From Saccopteryx bilineata (taxonomy: Eukaryota; Chordata; Mammalia; Chiroptera; Emballonuridae): a stretch of DNA of 64,000 bases. Within the stretch, counting starts at the first letter, position 1; every line of letters begins with the position of its first letter. Both the position numbers and the translations under genes were made by a program. The notes under the pieces are model-generated. The model was not told where the DNA came from, made no database searches, and saw only the letters and a program-made list of their open reading frames with translations. Below are positions 48,582-60,854 of the stretch, in pieces. The stretch lies in assembly GCF_036850765.1 (NCBI RefSeq), contig NC_089490.1:291816982-291880981 (forward strand). Reading direction: 5' to 3'.

Positions 48582-50802
48582 AAGTAATTTACTGACTCAT
48601 TTAAATTAAAAATAAGAACAAACTAGATTTCAGGTCTCAAACGGTGTTATCAGGTGTCTTTTTCTTTTTCTTTGGCTTCTATTTTTCTCTGCTTTGCATT
48701 GGTTTTATATTCCAGCAAAGTTCTTCCCACATGCAAAAATGGGCCTCAGCTTTTTTATGCTTAAAGTCTTTAAAATTTATCACATCTATATCAATGCCTC
48801 CAAATATCTCTGAATGGAGCTGCTCATGAGGTGTGTGCTCAACCCTGGAGTAAGCTTTGCTCTGAAGGAAAATAATTCAAGAAAGCTTATGTGACTTACA
48901 CAGTAATTCACCTTATCAATGATGTTAATTCACACAGTGCCAGTTATCTGTGGTCAGAGATAAAGGATTCATAAATTCTACATCATACACCTTTCTGGAT
49001 GGCATGATGAAATCTCATGTTGTCCCACTCCATCCAGCCTGGGATGTGGATAATCCCTTTGTCCAGGACACACACACTATATGTATATATGTATATGCTA
49101 CCTAATCATTGCTTGATAGCTGGCTTGGTTATCAGATCCCCTGTCAGGTATCAAAGTGCTTGTTCAAGTAACCTTTACTTTACTTACTCAGGGACCCAAA
49201 GTGCAAGAGTAGTGATGTTGGCAGTTTTGATATGTCAGCGAGAAGATGTTAAGTGCTTCTTTTAGTGAAAAGGTATGTATGTATAGGGGGGGAAACAGTA
49301 TATATAGGGGTCAGTGCTATCTGAGGGTCTCAGATATATATCCATTATTATATATACTATATATCCATTCCTGTATTGGGTATGGTTGACCATTTGGCTG
49401 ACTACCTTTCCATAATGACACATTCTGAGAGATAAGATAACCAGGAGTAAAAATGAACAAAAAGCAATGCAACAGGTGGCTACTTTATAAGAAATGAATA
49501 AACTTGCTGCTTTGGAGATTCTTGAGGTAAACTAGCATTTGAGACAAAATTGACTCAGTTCTAATTTTATCTTGGCACCAAAATTTGACTGGGTACAGTC
49601 TAAAAAGCTAAGCAAGAATTTAGAAGCAGCCTAATTCAGCAGCTTTTATAAACTTCCCTAGGTGGTAGGATTCTAAACTATTGCAGAGAATTCTAGTAAG
49701 ATAAAGACTGAATAGTGTCCATTCAAATTAGTGACAAAAAACTCTTGGTGACCTTGGCAACAAAAACTACAATGGATTGACAGGAAGGGAGCCAGATGGC
49801 AGTGCTTTGAGAAGTATGAATGATAAATGAGGGAACAGGGATGGGAAGAAAGCACTTTTAAAACATTTCATAGTAAAGCAAAGTTAATGAAAATAGCAGT
49901 TTTCTCAACTTGGAGGAAATACTATATGATAACAGTCATTATCACTGGGTTGTAGAATTACAAGTAACTATAATTTTGTTCATATTTTTCATACATTCTA
50001 AATTAGCCACATTGAACATGTATCACTATAGTCAGAAAAAAATAAACAAACTTTTAAAAACAAGCAGTCAGGCTAAAACCCCAAAACGCTAAAAGGCCAA
50101 AATGCATCAAACAAACATTTCAATTTCCAGCACGCATCCAAATAAGGTGAACATCTGGATCTCCCGAAGCAAACAGAGAGTTGTGTGCTTGGCCCTGTGG
50201 CTGCAAAGTAGATCCACTAAATTCACCAAAGAGTTCAGGTTTATACCCTGGAGCTGTTATGGTGAACTGTACATCTAATTGACAGCTTTTCTGCTGAAAA
50301 CATCAATAATCTTTCATTGTGGGCTCCGGATCATGAGCAAAACTCTGAGGGCTCATTTCAGTAAGTTATGGCTTTATGGGTCACCTTTTCAGCAGATTTA
50401 TATAAGAATCTGACAGAGGAGAAGACAAGCTGGGAAGGTGTTTGGAGATATGTTCTTATTTCTTGAAAACCTGGGTTAAAGCTCTGCTTTAACACACACA
50501 CACACACATACACACTCACACTCAGAGTTAAAGAATCCTGTTATGTCATTTTCTATTTGTTCTAATCTCAAATTTAGTGAGTCTACCACCTATGGATCCA
50601 TTGATTGTTGAGTTTCCTATTGCATGAAAGTTAACATAATGACAAAATAAAAATATAGAGAATAAATTATTATTATAAACATACCTTGATGGATTTTTAA
50701 ATTATTTTCTGTGTTCTAGTGAAAGTGGTTTGACTGTATAGCTTTATTGCCAGAGGATGATTCACATTTGAGGAACTTAATAACTTTATTGGGAAGATCT
50801 AG
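48582..50802. other. Unassigned sequence
   Basis: No gene recognised. The segment 50090-50440 is more balanced in composition and shows no repeat signature, so it may be single-copy. A (CA)n run lies at 50491-50520. Confidence 0.4.
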
Positions 50803-51008
50803 ACCTGCATAGTTCAGTATGGTAGCCACCATCGACATGTGACTATTCAAATTTAACTAAAGTTAAATAAAGTTAAGTTTTTAATTAATCCAAACACATT
50901 CCACATGCTTAGTAGGCAGTTGTAGCTGGTTGCTACCATATTGGACTGTACAAAAGTACATTTTCATCATCACAGACAGTTTCATTATATAGCACTGGAA
51001 GAGATCTA
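50803..51008 (-). mobile_element. MER-type hAT (Charlie-like) nonautonomous transposon
   Basis: Reverse copy of the type seen at 36283-36470: TAGTTCAGTATGGTAGCCAC, an AT-rich centre, then GTTGCTACCATATTGGACTG and TTTTCATCATCACAGACAGT, ending near TATAGCACTGG. The near-palindromic outline is as expected for the family. Confidence 0.82.
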
Positions 51009-51957
51009 GACATTTTTGCAAGTTAACATGTGCACTTATTCCAGGAACTGGGTAGAAATAGCCACTTTTGCATTAAAAGATTGGTATAGCATAGACTACC
51101 AGTTTTCTTCAGATCAGTGATATCCATCTATTTGCTGATTTTTAGTAAAACTCTATTTCTCATCTTCCCTTGTTGGTGAATAATATACCAAGTGACTAAA
51201 TCACATGAAACTGACTATGAAAACGAATGCTTAGTGGCCTACAGGAACCTCCTCTAAGAGAAAGGTGACACTTGCTCTGTTATTTTATTGAGGAAATGAA
51301 GTGTATTTTGGACTACTAAGATGAAGGTCATAGCTAGGAATGGTGAAGTGGATATGATATTTGAAATCCTCGTGAAGTGGTATTGCCATTTCAACTCAAG
51401 ATACAGTAACTGAAAGAGTTACTATACTATGTTAAACCACTGTGTTTTAGGCTTTTATAACTCTAAGCCAAAGTACATCATAAAGAATTTTGTGTGGTTG
51501 AGTTTTGGGGTTTCCATGGTGGTAATCATCTCTGAATTATTAGAGTATACATTGCCAGTATCTGGGTCCCTCCAGCAAGGTATTATAAGACATGGGCAGC
51601 AAATAAATGCTCTTTCTATTGAGAGGATTGTATAGATATAGCTAGTTACTGATTCACATTTCTTTGAGTTTTTTAATTTATCAAGAGAATAATGATTTAG
51701 TGAAAGAGAAAAAGAGTGTATCTACCTCTGTAAACTGGACTTTCTTGTAGCCTCATCTAACCATATGTGTACTTCTGCCCAATGATATGTACTATGCTTT
51801 GTAAAAAAAAAAAAAAACTTTTTCTGTATAAAAAGGGGCAAAATCAGCTTGTGCATCTCTTTTGTCATTTTAACTACTAGAATTTGAAAACAATACCCAA
51901 GGGTATAACAATCCTCTTAAAAGTATAAACATAATAAATATTGTATGTTAAGAAGAG
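51009..51957. other. Unassigned, possibly an ancient LTR-like repeat at 51160-51480
   Basis: The phrase TTAAACCACTGTGTTTTAGG resembles the end of an old mammalian interspersed repeat. No gene is visible. A 14-base A run sits near 51805. Confidence 0.35.
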
Positions 51958-51961
51958 AAGA

Positions 51962-52090
51962 GGCCCTGGCCAATTGGCTCAGTGGTAGAGTGTGGGCCCA
52001 GAGTGTAAATGACCCGGGTTCAATTCCTGATCAGGACACACAGAAAAGGTGTCCATCTGCTTCTTCACCCCTATGCCTCCCCCTTCTCTC

Positions 52091-52124
<34 letters not shown>

Positions 52125-52377
52125 CCTCCTATAATCATGGCTTGATTGGACCAAGTTGGCCCCAGGCACTAAGGATGGCTCCATGCCCTTGGCCTCAGGC
52201 ACTGAGAAAAGCTAAGTTGCTGAGCAATGGAGCAATACTCCGCATGGGCAGAGCATTGTCCCCTAGTGGGCTTGCTGGGTGTATCCCAATTCGAATGCAT
52301 GCAGGAGTCTGTTTCTGCCTTCCCTCCTTCAACTGAATGAGAAAAAAAAAAAAAGAAAAAGAAAAGAAAAGAAAAGG
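51962..52377 (+). mobile_element. Bat SINE, long GC-rich form, old copy
   Basis: GGCCCTGGCCAATTGGCTCA, B box GGTTCAATTCC, an expanded CT run, GACCAAGTTGGCCCCAGGCA, and an AAAAG-type tail. The CTCF-like sites are mutated. Confidence 0.93.
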
Positions 52378-54281
52378 TTCAAACCATGTGCAGAGACTTA
52401 GGATTGTAATGCAAGGCCATTTTTACTCTTGATTAATAGTATTACTTGTAAATAGGGAAAAGACCCATTTATGGAATGCACAGTGCCCATAACCACATTT
52501 CTGGTTTCAACAGACTCATTAGGAGCTTCAATTCTATTACCAGTTCTCAATATAGTTGCAGTCAAAGTCAGACAAATATATCCAATGAGTGGTTGATTCA
52601 TTTCTGTGCTTCAAAGACTTCTATTAATCTCCTTGACCAAGTCATAATTTAAAATCTTGCCTGTTTCTTTATTTTGAGCACCCCTGGAAGATTTCACCAG
52701 CCATTGCATGAATGAGACTTTTCTTTTGTTTCAAATAAAATTTCTTTATCAATGAAGGTCTATAATGGACCGAGCTGAAACAGACTTGTAATAATTTTTG
52801 TCTTTTAGTTGAAGTTTAAACTACTTCTGCTAAAGAGAAATAGAAACTTGCTCCAGTATCCTGAAATGACATTAAAAGGGCTAGTGGTGTGAAAAGACCT
52901 GCTACCTTTTTTAGAGAAAACTAGGAATGATTCTAACATATGAAATAGATACCTAATCATATTATGTTAATTGAAAAAATGATCCCACAAATTTACTTAA
53001 CTTTTGTCATTTAAAATGTTATATTTTACAAATTGCATATATATTACTTAAAGTTTCCTTCTCAATTTCATAGATTCAAACAATTACTCAAATATCATTT
53101 ATCTATTTTAAATAACTTAATGACAGATGTCAAAATTACACACAAAAATTATTAACATTAACCTCGTTTCCACAGGCTACACTGATATGCAACAGACTTT
53201 TCAATAATGTTTATCCAAAAACATAATTCTGATAATTTTGTAAAAATTTAATTAGAATAGGATTTAGTCATAAAAAGCATAGCTTTAATAAAAAATATTT
53301 CATTTTTAAACCATGTAACAGATAGGCATTCATTATATATTCAGTACATTGCCACAGCTGTTTCATTTTAAACATCAGGTTTGGATTCTGCTACAGACTA
53401 TGAAGAAATAGCTGCTATCAAAAGAATCTTTGCTGAGGGAAGTTATAAAAGGTGAATAAAGTAAAAAACAATAGGAACAATTGCTTACAGATGTTTCAGA
53501 ACAATTAAGGTAACCAGGAGAAGAGAGACACGTTTTTGGAAAAAAAAACAAAAAAACATTCTGATTTGAAACCTACATTCAAAACAGTATTTTCTCTGTA
53601 GGAAATCTGATTTTCACTATGGTCATAGATACCAAACTAAATCAAAGACTAGAACTGTGGCAGATTCCTAGGATTACGTAAACCAATTTAGAGTGCAGAG
53701 ATACCAAAGAGCTGGAACATAAAGTCATAAGTGTCTGAAGAACAGAAAACTGTAGAGAGATAACACTTGTATCATTCTTGCAATAACCCTTAATGAAAAT
53801 TTATCCCTTAATGTACAGCCACTTGGAAAGATATGGAGAAACTAAAGTAATAGATGCAGCTTAAATACAAAATACAACAGAATATTCAATAGTTTCATGT
53901 TCCTTAAGAGATAAAAACGTGAATTTAGGAATTTCTAAGAACCCTGAAAAATAATCTAGGCATTGGAATACTTTTGAGACCCATTGTGATACTCTGGTTT
54001 CTTTTCAAATCATTAAATCTTTCGCCTTTTACTTAAGAAATTGATTGTAGTTTAGACCCTCAGAGTCCAGGCATTCTAGAAATGTATCACCTTTCACTGG
54101 TTTTTATTATCTCACTGCAAAATCTTTGTCAGTAAGATAAAAAAAATCATCATGAATGGAAGATAGTATCCAAAGGCTCTACATTTATTCATTCACAACT
54201 TGTACAATCAAAAATTGTAAAACATGATACAAACATTACCGATAAACATATGTTTAGGAAAGGAAAACAGACTTTTACTCT
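52378..54281. other. Unassigned AT-rich sequence
   Basis: I recognise no gene, LTR or SINE in this stretch. Confidence 0.4.
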
Positions 54282-54745
54282 TAAATCATCAAGATACCAC
54301 AAACTTGGTGGCCAAAAATAACAGAAATTTATTGTCTTAAAGTTCTACAGGGCAAAAGTCTGAAATCAAAGTACCATCAGGACTCTGTGTATTCCCTCTA
54401 GATGTTATCAGAGGAGTCTACTTTATGTGTCTTAGCATTTGGTGGCTACCTGGTATTCCTTGGCTTTCCCTGACTTGTGGCTGCATCACTCCGGACACTA
54501 CTTCCCTCCTCACATTTCCTTTTTCTTTCTGTATATTTGTGTCAGCACAAACTTTGTGTCTCTCTTTTCAGGATACATGTCGTTGCATTTAGTGTATGTA
54601 GATAATTCAGGATAAACTCTTCCTTCAAAATTCTTAATGTAATCTCCTCATTTGTCATAGTAAATATTATTTATAGGTTCTGGGGATTAGAAAGTAAATA
54701 ATATATTGAGGGATGGGGCCACTTTTTAGGCTACTACACACATAG
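54282..54745 (+). mobile_element. MLT1-like (ERVL-MaLR) LTR
   Basis: Follows the MLT1 consensus in order: ATACCACAAACTTGGTGGCC, AACAGAAATTTATTGTCTTA, AGTTCTACAGGGCAAAAGTC, GTATTCCTTGGCTTTCCCTG, AATGTAATCTCCTCATTTGT and GGTTCTGGGGATTAGAAAGT. Ends are worn. Mammalian MaLR LTRs are old, consistent with its divergence. Confidence 0.87.
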
Positions 54746-55041
54746 TAATACTACTACTGAAAGACAGCCAAAGAGAAAATCTTACTATTCACCAGAGGAA
54801 ACAAAATGTTACCATCAAAGAAGCAGTAATAAGACCAATGCCCTACCTTGCAACACACATGCTATAAGAAATAAGACAATGAAGTGAAGCTTTTAACATA
54901 ATTAAAATATAAATACCAAACCAGAATTCTACAAGAAGTGTAAGTAACAGTAAATACTGTTAAGCACCTGAGTAAGTAACAGTAAATAGAGAAATGACTG
55001 ACCAATAACTATGATAATTCATCAGGAAGGCAATTCCAAAA

Positions 55042-55470
55042 AGAAAAAAAAAAGGAGCCATACCAGGCCCTGGCCGGTTGGCTCAGCGGTGGAGCGTCGG
55101 CCTGGCGTGCGGGGGACCCAGGTTCGATTCCCGGCCAGGGCACATAGGAGAGGCACCCATTTGCTTCTCCACCCCACCCCCTCCTTCCTCTCTGTCTCTC
55201 TCTTCCCCTCCCGCAGCCGAGACTCCATTGGAGCAAAGATGGCCCGGGCGCTGGGGATGGCTCCTTGGCCTCTGCCCCGGGCACTGGAGTGGCTCTGGTC
55301 GTGGCAGAGAGACGCCCCGGAGGGGCAGAGCATCGCCCCCTGGTGGGCAGAGCGTCGCCCCTGGTGGGCGTGCCGGGTGGATCCTGGTCGGGCGTATGTG
55401 GGAGTCTGTCTGACTGTCTCTTCCGGTTTCCAGCTTCAGAAAAAAATACAAAAGAAAAAAAAAAAAAAGG
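55042..55470 (+). mobile_element. Bat SINE, long GC-rich form (young), with 24-nt 5' extra segment
   Basis: The SINE proper starts at 55066 (GGCCCTGGCCGGTTGGCTCA) and is close to consensus, ending in an A-rich tail. The 16-bp target duplication (GAAGGCAATTCCAAAA at 55026-55041, GAAGACAATTCCAAAA at 55471-55486) lies 24 nt upstream of the usual first base. An extra A-rich segment (55042-55065) was therefore inserted with it. CTCF-like cores are on the minus strand at 55334-55346 (complete) and 55356-55367 (one G short). Frames of up to 173 codons on both strands are artefacts of its GC-rich body. Confidence 0.96.
55079..55131 (+). promoter_or_regulatory. RNA polymerase III internal promoter (A and B boxes) of a SINE
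   Basis: The A box TGGCTCAGCGGT is at 55079-55090, and the B box GGTTCGATTCC is at 55121-55131, the tRNA-like spacing. Both match consensus closely. This is a SINE promoter and not a tRNA gene, because the SINE body follows directly. Confidence 0.85.
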
Positions 55471-55486
55471 GAAGACAATTCCAAAA

Positions 55487-56049
55487 TAAATGTTAAAGAA
55501 GGTCTTTACACAAAAGAAAAAATACATCATGTGAAACTGCTAAACAAATAGAGATAATGAAAAACATAAGGAAGATAAACTATGTAGATAAATACAATTA
55601 ACTATGAAATATAATAATAATGTAGTGGACTAAAATATATTGTATTAAAATACATGACAATGATAGTATTACTGATGAGATGTGGATAAATAAATATAAA
55701 TCTTATAGTTTTTTAATTATTTGGCTATAAGTTTCAAATAGTGTATGAAAAGTGGTAGAAACACTAATTTAAGATATAGTACAATAAATCAAGCATTCAT
55801 TTGTTATCTCTTCTATAATGGCTAAAGAATAACAAATGTATAATTAATATGTAAAAATGTAAAATTAATAAGCTAAAAGAGGAGAAAATATAACAATAAA
55901 AGAAAATTCAATTAACTCAAAATATTTATGAAAGGAAAGAAAATGAACAAATGTCAGAAAAGATAAGACGGAACAAATATTTATCGGCAGATTGAAACCC
56001 AAATATATTCCTGACTATATTAAATTCTAATTGACAATATAAATTTCTG
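55487..56049. other. Unassigned AT-rich sequence
   Basis: No features seen apart from A/T-rich simple text. Confidence 0.4.
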
Positions 56050-57000
56050 GTGAGTTTATGAAGCAACAGAAATTCTCATTCATCTCTAGAAAAAACTCAA
56101 AATGGTACATTCATTTGGGAAGACAGTTTGGAAGTTTGTACAAGCTAACATCGTCTTATTATATTATCTCATAATCCCCTCCTAGATATTTACCTAAATG
56201 ATTTGAAAACTCATATCTACACAAAAACTTCCATGTGAATATTTTTTAGTAAGCAGCTTCATTCATAATTTCCAATTAGATAGAAACAACCAAGATATCT
56301 TTCAAGGGATGAATGGATAAACAAATGGTCATATATCCATACAATGGAACTTTATTCAGCAATAGAAAGAAATGAGGTTTCAAGTCACAAGAAAACATGA
56401 AGGAATCTTCCTTCCACTATGTAAAAGAAGCCAGTTTGAAAAGGCTACATATTGTATTATTTCAAGGATAGAATATTCTGCAAAGGCACCATAGAGGAAG
56501 AGTAGTTACCTGGGGTTTGGGGGAAGGAGGGACAGATGAATAGAAAGAGCACAGGAAACTTTAAGCCAGTGAATCTCTTCTGTGTGATACTGTAATAGTG
56601 GATACATAATATTTTGTCAAAACTTAAAGCATTCACAACACAAACAGTGAGTCATAATATAAACTATTGACTTTAGGCAGTATGACATATCAATATTGAT
56701 TAATCAATTGTAGCAAATGTATCACACTGGTGAAGGTATTCGCAACGTTAAACAATGAGGGCAAAAGAAAGGAGAACATGGATACTTACTATCTGATCAG
56801 CTTTTGTAAACATGAAACTGCTATAAAAATGTTGGCTATTAATTTATAAAAAATAATATTGTAATATATAGTCTGATATATTTCAGTGATAGAATACTAT
56901 ACAACATTGTGAAAAATTTAAACTCTTTTGATCCCATTCATATGAGTTTAAGAACAGGCAAACTTGGAAAATTCTGACAGAAGCCAGAATATTGATTAAC
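56050..57000 (+). mobile_element. Old LINE-1 3' fragments
   Basis: Sense-strand L1 of an old subfamily: CAAAATGGTACATTCATTTG, GAAACAACCAAGATATCTTT, GGATGAATGGATAAACAAAT, ACAATGGAACTTTATTCAGC. A 3' UTR follows with AGTAGTTACCTGGGGTTTGG. From 56865 a second fragment repeats the 'tacaacattgtg ... ttaagaacaggcaaa' part, so two old insertions are probably present. Confidence 0.85.
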
Positions 57001-57122
57001 GGGGCTGATTATTAACTAGAATGCAACAAGAGGGAATCATCTGTGGTCCTTGAATTATTTTTATCTTTTCTGTTCATGTTTATGAGTTACAAAGATGTAT
57101 GCAAAATAAAAATTTCAGTTTT

Positions 57123-57482
57123 ACCGGTTTCGATTCCCGGCCAGGGCACACAGGAGAAGCGCCCATTTGCTTCTTTCTCCACCCCTCCGCCGCGCTTTCC
57201 TCTCTGTCTCTCTCTTGCCCTCCCACATCCAAGGCTCCATTGGAGCAAAGATGGCCCGGGCGCTGGGGATGGCTCTGTGGCCTCTGCCTCAGGCACTAGA
57301 GTGGCTCTGGTCGCAACATGGCAACGCCCAGGATGGGCAGAGCATCGCCCCCTGGTGGGCAGAGTGTCACCCCATGGTGGGCGTGCCGGGTGGATCCCTG
57401 TCGGGCGCATGCAGGAGTCTGTCTGACTGTCTCTCCCTGTTTCCAGCTTCAGAAAAATGAAAATAAAATAAAATAAAATAAA
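57123..57482 (+). mobile_element. Bat SINE, long GC-rich form, 5'-truncated
   Basis: Starts within the tRNA-like head at TTCGATTCCCGGCCAGGG, so the A box is missing. The body is close to consensus and the tail is AAAATAAAAT. Target duplications AAAATTTCAGTTTT lie at 57109-57122 and 57483-57496. One complete CTCF-like core on the minus strand at 57346-57358. Confidence 0.95.
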
Positions 57483-57496
57483 AAAATTTCAGTTTT

Positions 57497-57745
57497 GGCC
57501 CTGGCTAGTTGCTCAGCTGGTTAAGAGTGGCCTCCCAAAACCAGGTTCTATCCGCGGTCAGGGTACACAGGGGAAGCAGCCAATGAGTGCAGGACTGGGT
57601 GGAACAACAGACGAATGCTTCCCTTCCCCCCCTTCCTCTCTCTGTCTTTCTGAAAAGTAAAAAGAAAGAAAGAAAAGAAGAAAGAAAGACAAAGAAAGAA
57701 AAAGGAAAAAAGAGAGAAAGGAAGAAAAAAAGAAAGAGAGAAATT
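57497..57745 (+). mobile_element. tRNA-derived SINE with long AAAG tail
   Basis: Begins GGCCCTGGCTAGTTGCTCAG directly after the right target duplication of the previous SINE. Its head runs through GGTTCTATCCGCGGTCAGGG, then GCAGCCAATGAGTGCAG, then a CT-rich stretch and a roughly 90-bp AAAG/AAAGA tail. Confidence 0.88.
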
Positions 57746-57746
57746 A

Positions 57747-57886
57747 AACCTTGGCTGGATAGCTTGGTGGTTTTGAGCATCATCCCAAGCACAGAGGTTG
57801 CTGGCTGGATTCCCCAGTCAGGGCAAATACAGGAGCATTTCCATGTTCCTTTTTCTCTCTCTATGCTTCTCACAAAAAATAAAGTA
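57747..57886 (+). mobile_element. tRNA-derived SINE, short and degenerate
   Basis: CCTTGGCTGGATAGCTTGGT, GAGGTTGCTGGCTGGATTCC, CCAGTCAGGGCAAATACAGG, a CT-rich segment and an A-rich tail. A third copy of the target motif (AATTCAGTTTTAAG, about 57888-57901) follows it. Confidence 0.85.
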
Positions 57887-57901
57887 ATAATTCAGTTTTA
57901 A

Positions 57902-58417
57902 GACTCATACTGTTTACTCACATTATTCCAATGAAAACAGAAAAACATGATTAGTTCTATTGATGAAATACCGTTATGATAGATCACAACATTATGTATT
58001 TCTTTTTATCATATTAATCATATGTACCACCATTGAGCTGGAGTACTGGGCAGAAACACAATAGCAAATCAGAAATCAGCCAAATAAGAGAGATCAAAAG
58101 AAGAGAAGATAACCAGAATTCAGACATGTGAATAAAAAATACACCACTGACCACTCATTTAATTTTCAGTGGAATAAGTATAAAGAATTTCAGGTCAATC
58201 TAAGTTTGCATAGAATAGTGGGGGAATAATGGTCAAATCTATTATTTTTATTAAAAATTTCCTCTTATTTCTTTCTTAAAAGTGGCTGGGCCTGGTCAGA
58301 TATTGTTTGGTTACCTCCAACATTTTCAAAATTCTAAGTTATTTTCTAAATACACTCTAAATTAATTACTGATAAAATTTTATTGTAAGAATAGGTTTTT
58401 GGTGAATAACATTAAAG
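57902..58417. other. Unassigned sequence
   Basis: No gene or family recognised. Confidence 0.4.
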
Positions 58418-58428
58418 GTAACAAAAGA

Positions 58429-58825
58429 GCCTGATCAGGAGGTGGCGCAGAGAATAGTGTCGAATTGGGACACAAAGAACCCAGGTTTGAGACCCTAAAG
58501 TTGCCGGCTTGAGCGCAGGCTCATCCGGCTTGAGCTAGGAATCTCGGATTTGAGCATGGGATCACAGACATGGCCTCATGGTTGCTTGCTTGAGTGCAAA
58601 TGTCTCTGTCTTGAAGCCCAATGTCACTGACTTGAGCCTAAGGTCACTGGCTTGAGCAAGGGGTCATTTGCTTTGCTGTAGCCCCCCCCCCCATCCAGGC
58701 ATAAATGAGAAAGTAATCAATGAGCAACTACCGAGCTGCAAGGAAGAATTGATGCTTCTCATCCTCTCCCTTCTTGTCTGTCCCTCTCTCTGACTCTTTC
58801 TCTGTCAAAAAAAAAAAAAAAAAAA
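58429..58825 (+). mobile_element. tRNA-derived bat SINE, extended form
   Basis: Head GCCTGATCAGGAGGTGGCGC, a central domain of TTGAGC-type repeats (for example GGCTTGAGCGCAGGCTCATC), a CT-rich body, and an A19 tail. The target duplication GTAACAAAAGA is perfect (58418-58428 and 58826-58836). Confidence 0.96.
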
Positions 58826-58836
58826 GTAACAAAAGA

Positions 58837-59574
58837 AATAAAGATGATACAGGAGAAACATTTCAGGATAAAGGCATCAATGAAACCTGTATGGGTTTGT
58901 GAATAAATGTTACTAAAATAAATTCAGTAAAAAAATTATAGGGTAACAGCATCTTTTTACCTTGAAGCCTGGGCTTCTTTAGCAACATGTAACAGAAACC
59001 ATTGAGTTTTGGATTATTATGGGTTGTTTTCTTTGAGGCTATGTAAAAATGAAGAAAAACTAAACAGATCCTACAAACACATTAATGATAAATACCACCA
59101 TATAATATGTTTCTTTGTATTTAGAATAAAGCTTATGAGGCATGTTTTAAGATGTCTGCATAGTAATTCTTGTTTCAGGCCTATATCTTTCTGAGGCATT
59201 TATCTAATCTGTCACTATGAAACATTGTGACATTTAGTCTGTTCTCTTGATACTTGGCCTATTTGATCTGGATTCTCAAGTGCCCTGCTCAAATAGAATT
59301 TAGATGGTGTTTTTAATCACCATTCAATGCTGACATTTTATTATGTGATTCCAGTGAACTCTCTCCCTCCTTCATTTCGATAAGTGAAATATGAGGTTTT
59401 CTTATGGCAGAGAATAAAAATATTCTTTATAAATTTCATCTTCAATAGAAGATTCCTCTGTTAACATGTTTCATAGACTATAGTAATCAATCTACAGTTT
59501 CTTGAAACTGCCTGCTACCTTCACGTTTGGAGTTAACTTTGATGACCTCCTGTTCTATGATGTCACAATCCAAA

Positions 59575-59576
<2 letters not shown>
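58837..59576. other. Unassigned sequence
   Basis: No gene or family recognised. Confidence 0.4.

Positions 59577-59613
<37 letters not shown>
59577..59613. repeat. (TG)n microsatellite
   Basis: About 18 perfect TG units. Confidence 0.97.
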
Positions 59614-59616
<3 letters not shown>

Positions 59617-59725
59617 GAGAGGATGTCAAACATTTTATCTCTCCCTTCAAAATATGCCTGCAGCTTAATTTGGCATAGAAATTTTTGGAAAACTAATAAC
59701 AACAGAAACTGAAAGTCAGCAAGGG

Positions 59726-59826
59726 GGATGGGAGGGAGAGAGGGAGGGAGGGAGGGAGGAAGGGAAGGAAAGAAGAAGGAAGGAAGGGAGGGAGGGAGGA
59801 AAGAAGGAAGGAAGGAAAGAGGAAGA
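59726..59826. repeat. (GGGA/GGAA)n purine repeat
   Basis: An interrupted all-purine run of GGGA and GGAA units. It creates artefactual Pro/Ser-rich or Gly/Arg-rich frames. Confidence 0.95.
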
Positions 59827-60283
59827 AGACATGGAAGAATGGAGGCATATCGTATTAAAAATACAAAAAAAAAAAAACTACTGCAATGGAGTCCTGTAAT
59901 ATTTGACATGGAAAAATATAATCTTTCCATGTTAAATTTGTATGGTATAAAGAATGGCCAATTGCACTGGTTGGTTTTTTTAAAAAAATAATATACCCTG
60001 AATGCCCAGCAATAGGACACTAATCAAGAGCAGACTATTACAAGATATAGGTATATTTTGACATAACCTAAAGAAATGGAGTAGAACTATATCTTTGATC
60101 TGAAAATAGGTCCAAGATAAAATAAGCAAAGAAAGATGCTTGTTGAATACACACACATGCACACACATTTATATACATATGTACTTTTATGTGTACATAC
60201 ATGCACACACATACAAATATGCATAGGGAAATTCCTAGAGAAATACACAAAAAAATAACAGTGTTTAATTCTATAAAGTACTT
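59827..60283. other. Unassigned; short CA-rich patch
   Basis: An alternating CA/TA-rich patch lies at 60148-60222. No gene seen. Confidence 0.4.
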
Positions 60284-60297
60284 TTTACTGCCTTCTT

Positions 60298-60471
60298 TAC
60301 AATGTTATAAAGATTTTATTTATTCATTTTAGAGAGGAGAGAGAGAGAAGGGGGGAGAACAGGAAGCATCAACTCCCATATGTGCCTTGACCAGAAAAAC
60401 CCAGGGTTTCAAACCAGTGAACTCAGCTTTCCACATTGAAGCTTTTATCCACTGCACCACAACAAGTCAGA
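60298..60471 (-). mobile_element. tRNA-derived bat SINE, short form
   Basis: Complement of the GCCTGACC-type SINE: AGGAAGCATCAACTCCCATA, TGTGCCTTGACCAG, TTATCCACTGCACCAC. Target duplications TTTACTGCCTTCTT and TTTACTGCCTTTTT lie at about 60284-60297 and 60472-60485. Confidence 0.93.
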
Positions 60472-60854
60472 TTTACTGCCTTTTTTCTGTGTTAAAGTAT
60501 ACATAATAAAAATTTACCAATTTAATCATAAAAAAGAATAATGACCAATTTCTAAGTCACTCTCTGTAATTTATTTGTTAGTATAATTTTATGTTCACCA
60601 ACTATTTAAAGTTTTTTTCCCCAGTTCTTTTAGCAATATGAATTTTGTTGGATTATTTTTCTCTTTCCAAGGGGAAATATAATTTTAGAGTTGACGTTTT
60701 TCTCCATCTGTCTTTGAGTGAAATATATAGACTATTATCTATATTTGTATAAGTTAAGGTATCCTGAAATATCCCAAGAAATACAGTATCCAAAAGAGTT
60801 CATGAAGGAGTTCAATTCTTGCATTGACTTTCCTACATTCTAAAGTTAAGTAAA

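Noticed and set aside
55009..55530. Overlapping frames of up to 173 codons on both strands, and similar frames near 13600, 25300, 57050 and 63100
   Set aside because: They coincide with copies of the GC-rich SINE and vary between copies. GC-rich text has few stops, so no protein is implied.
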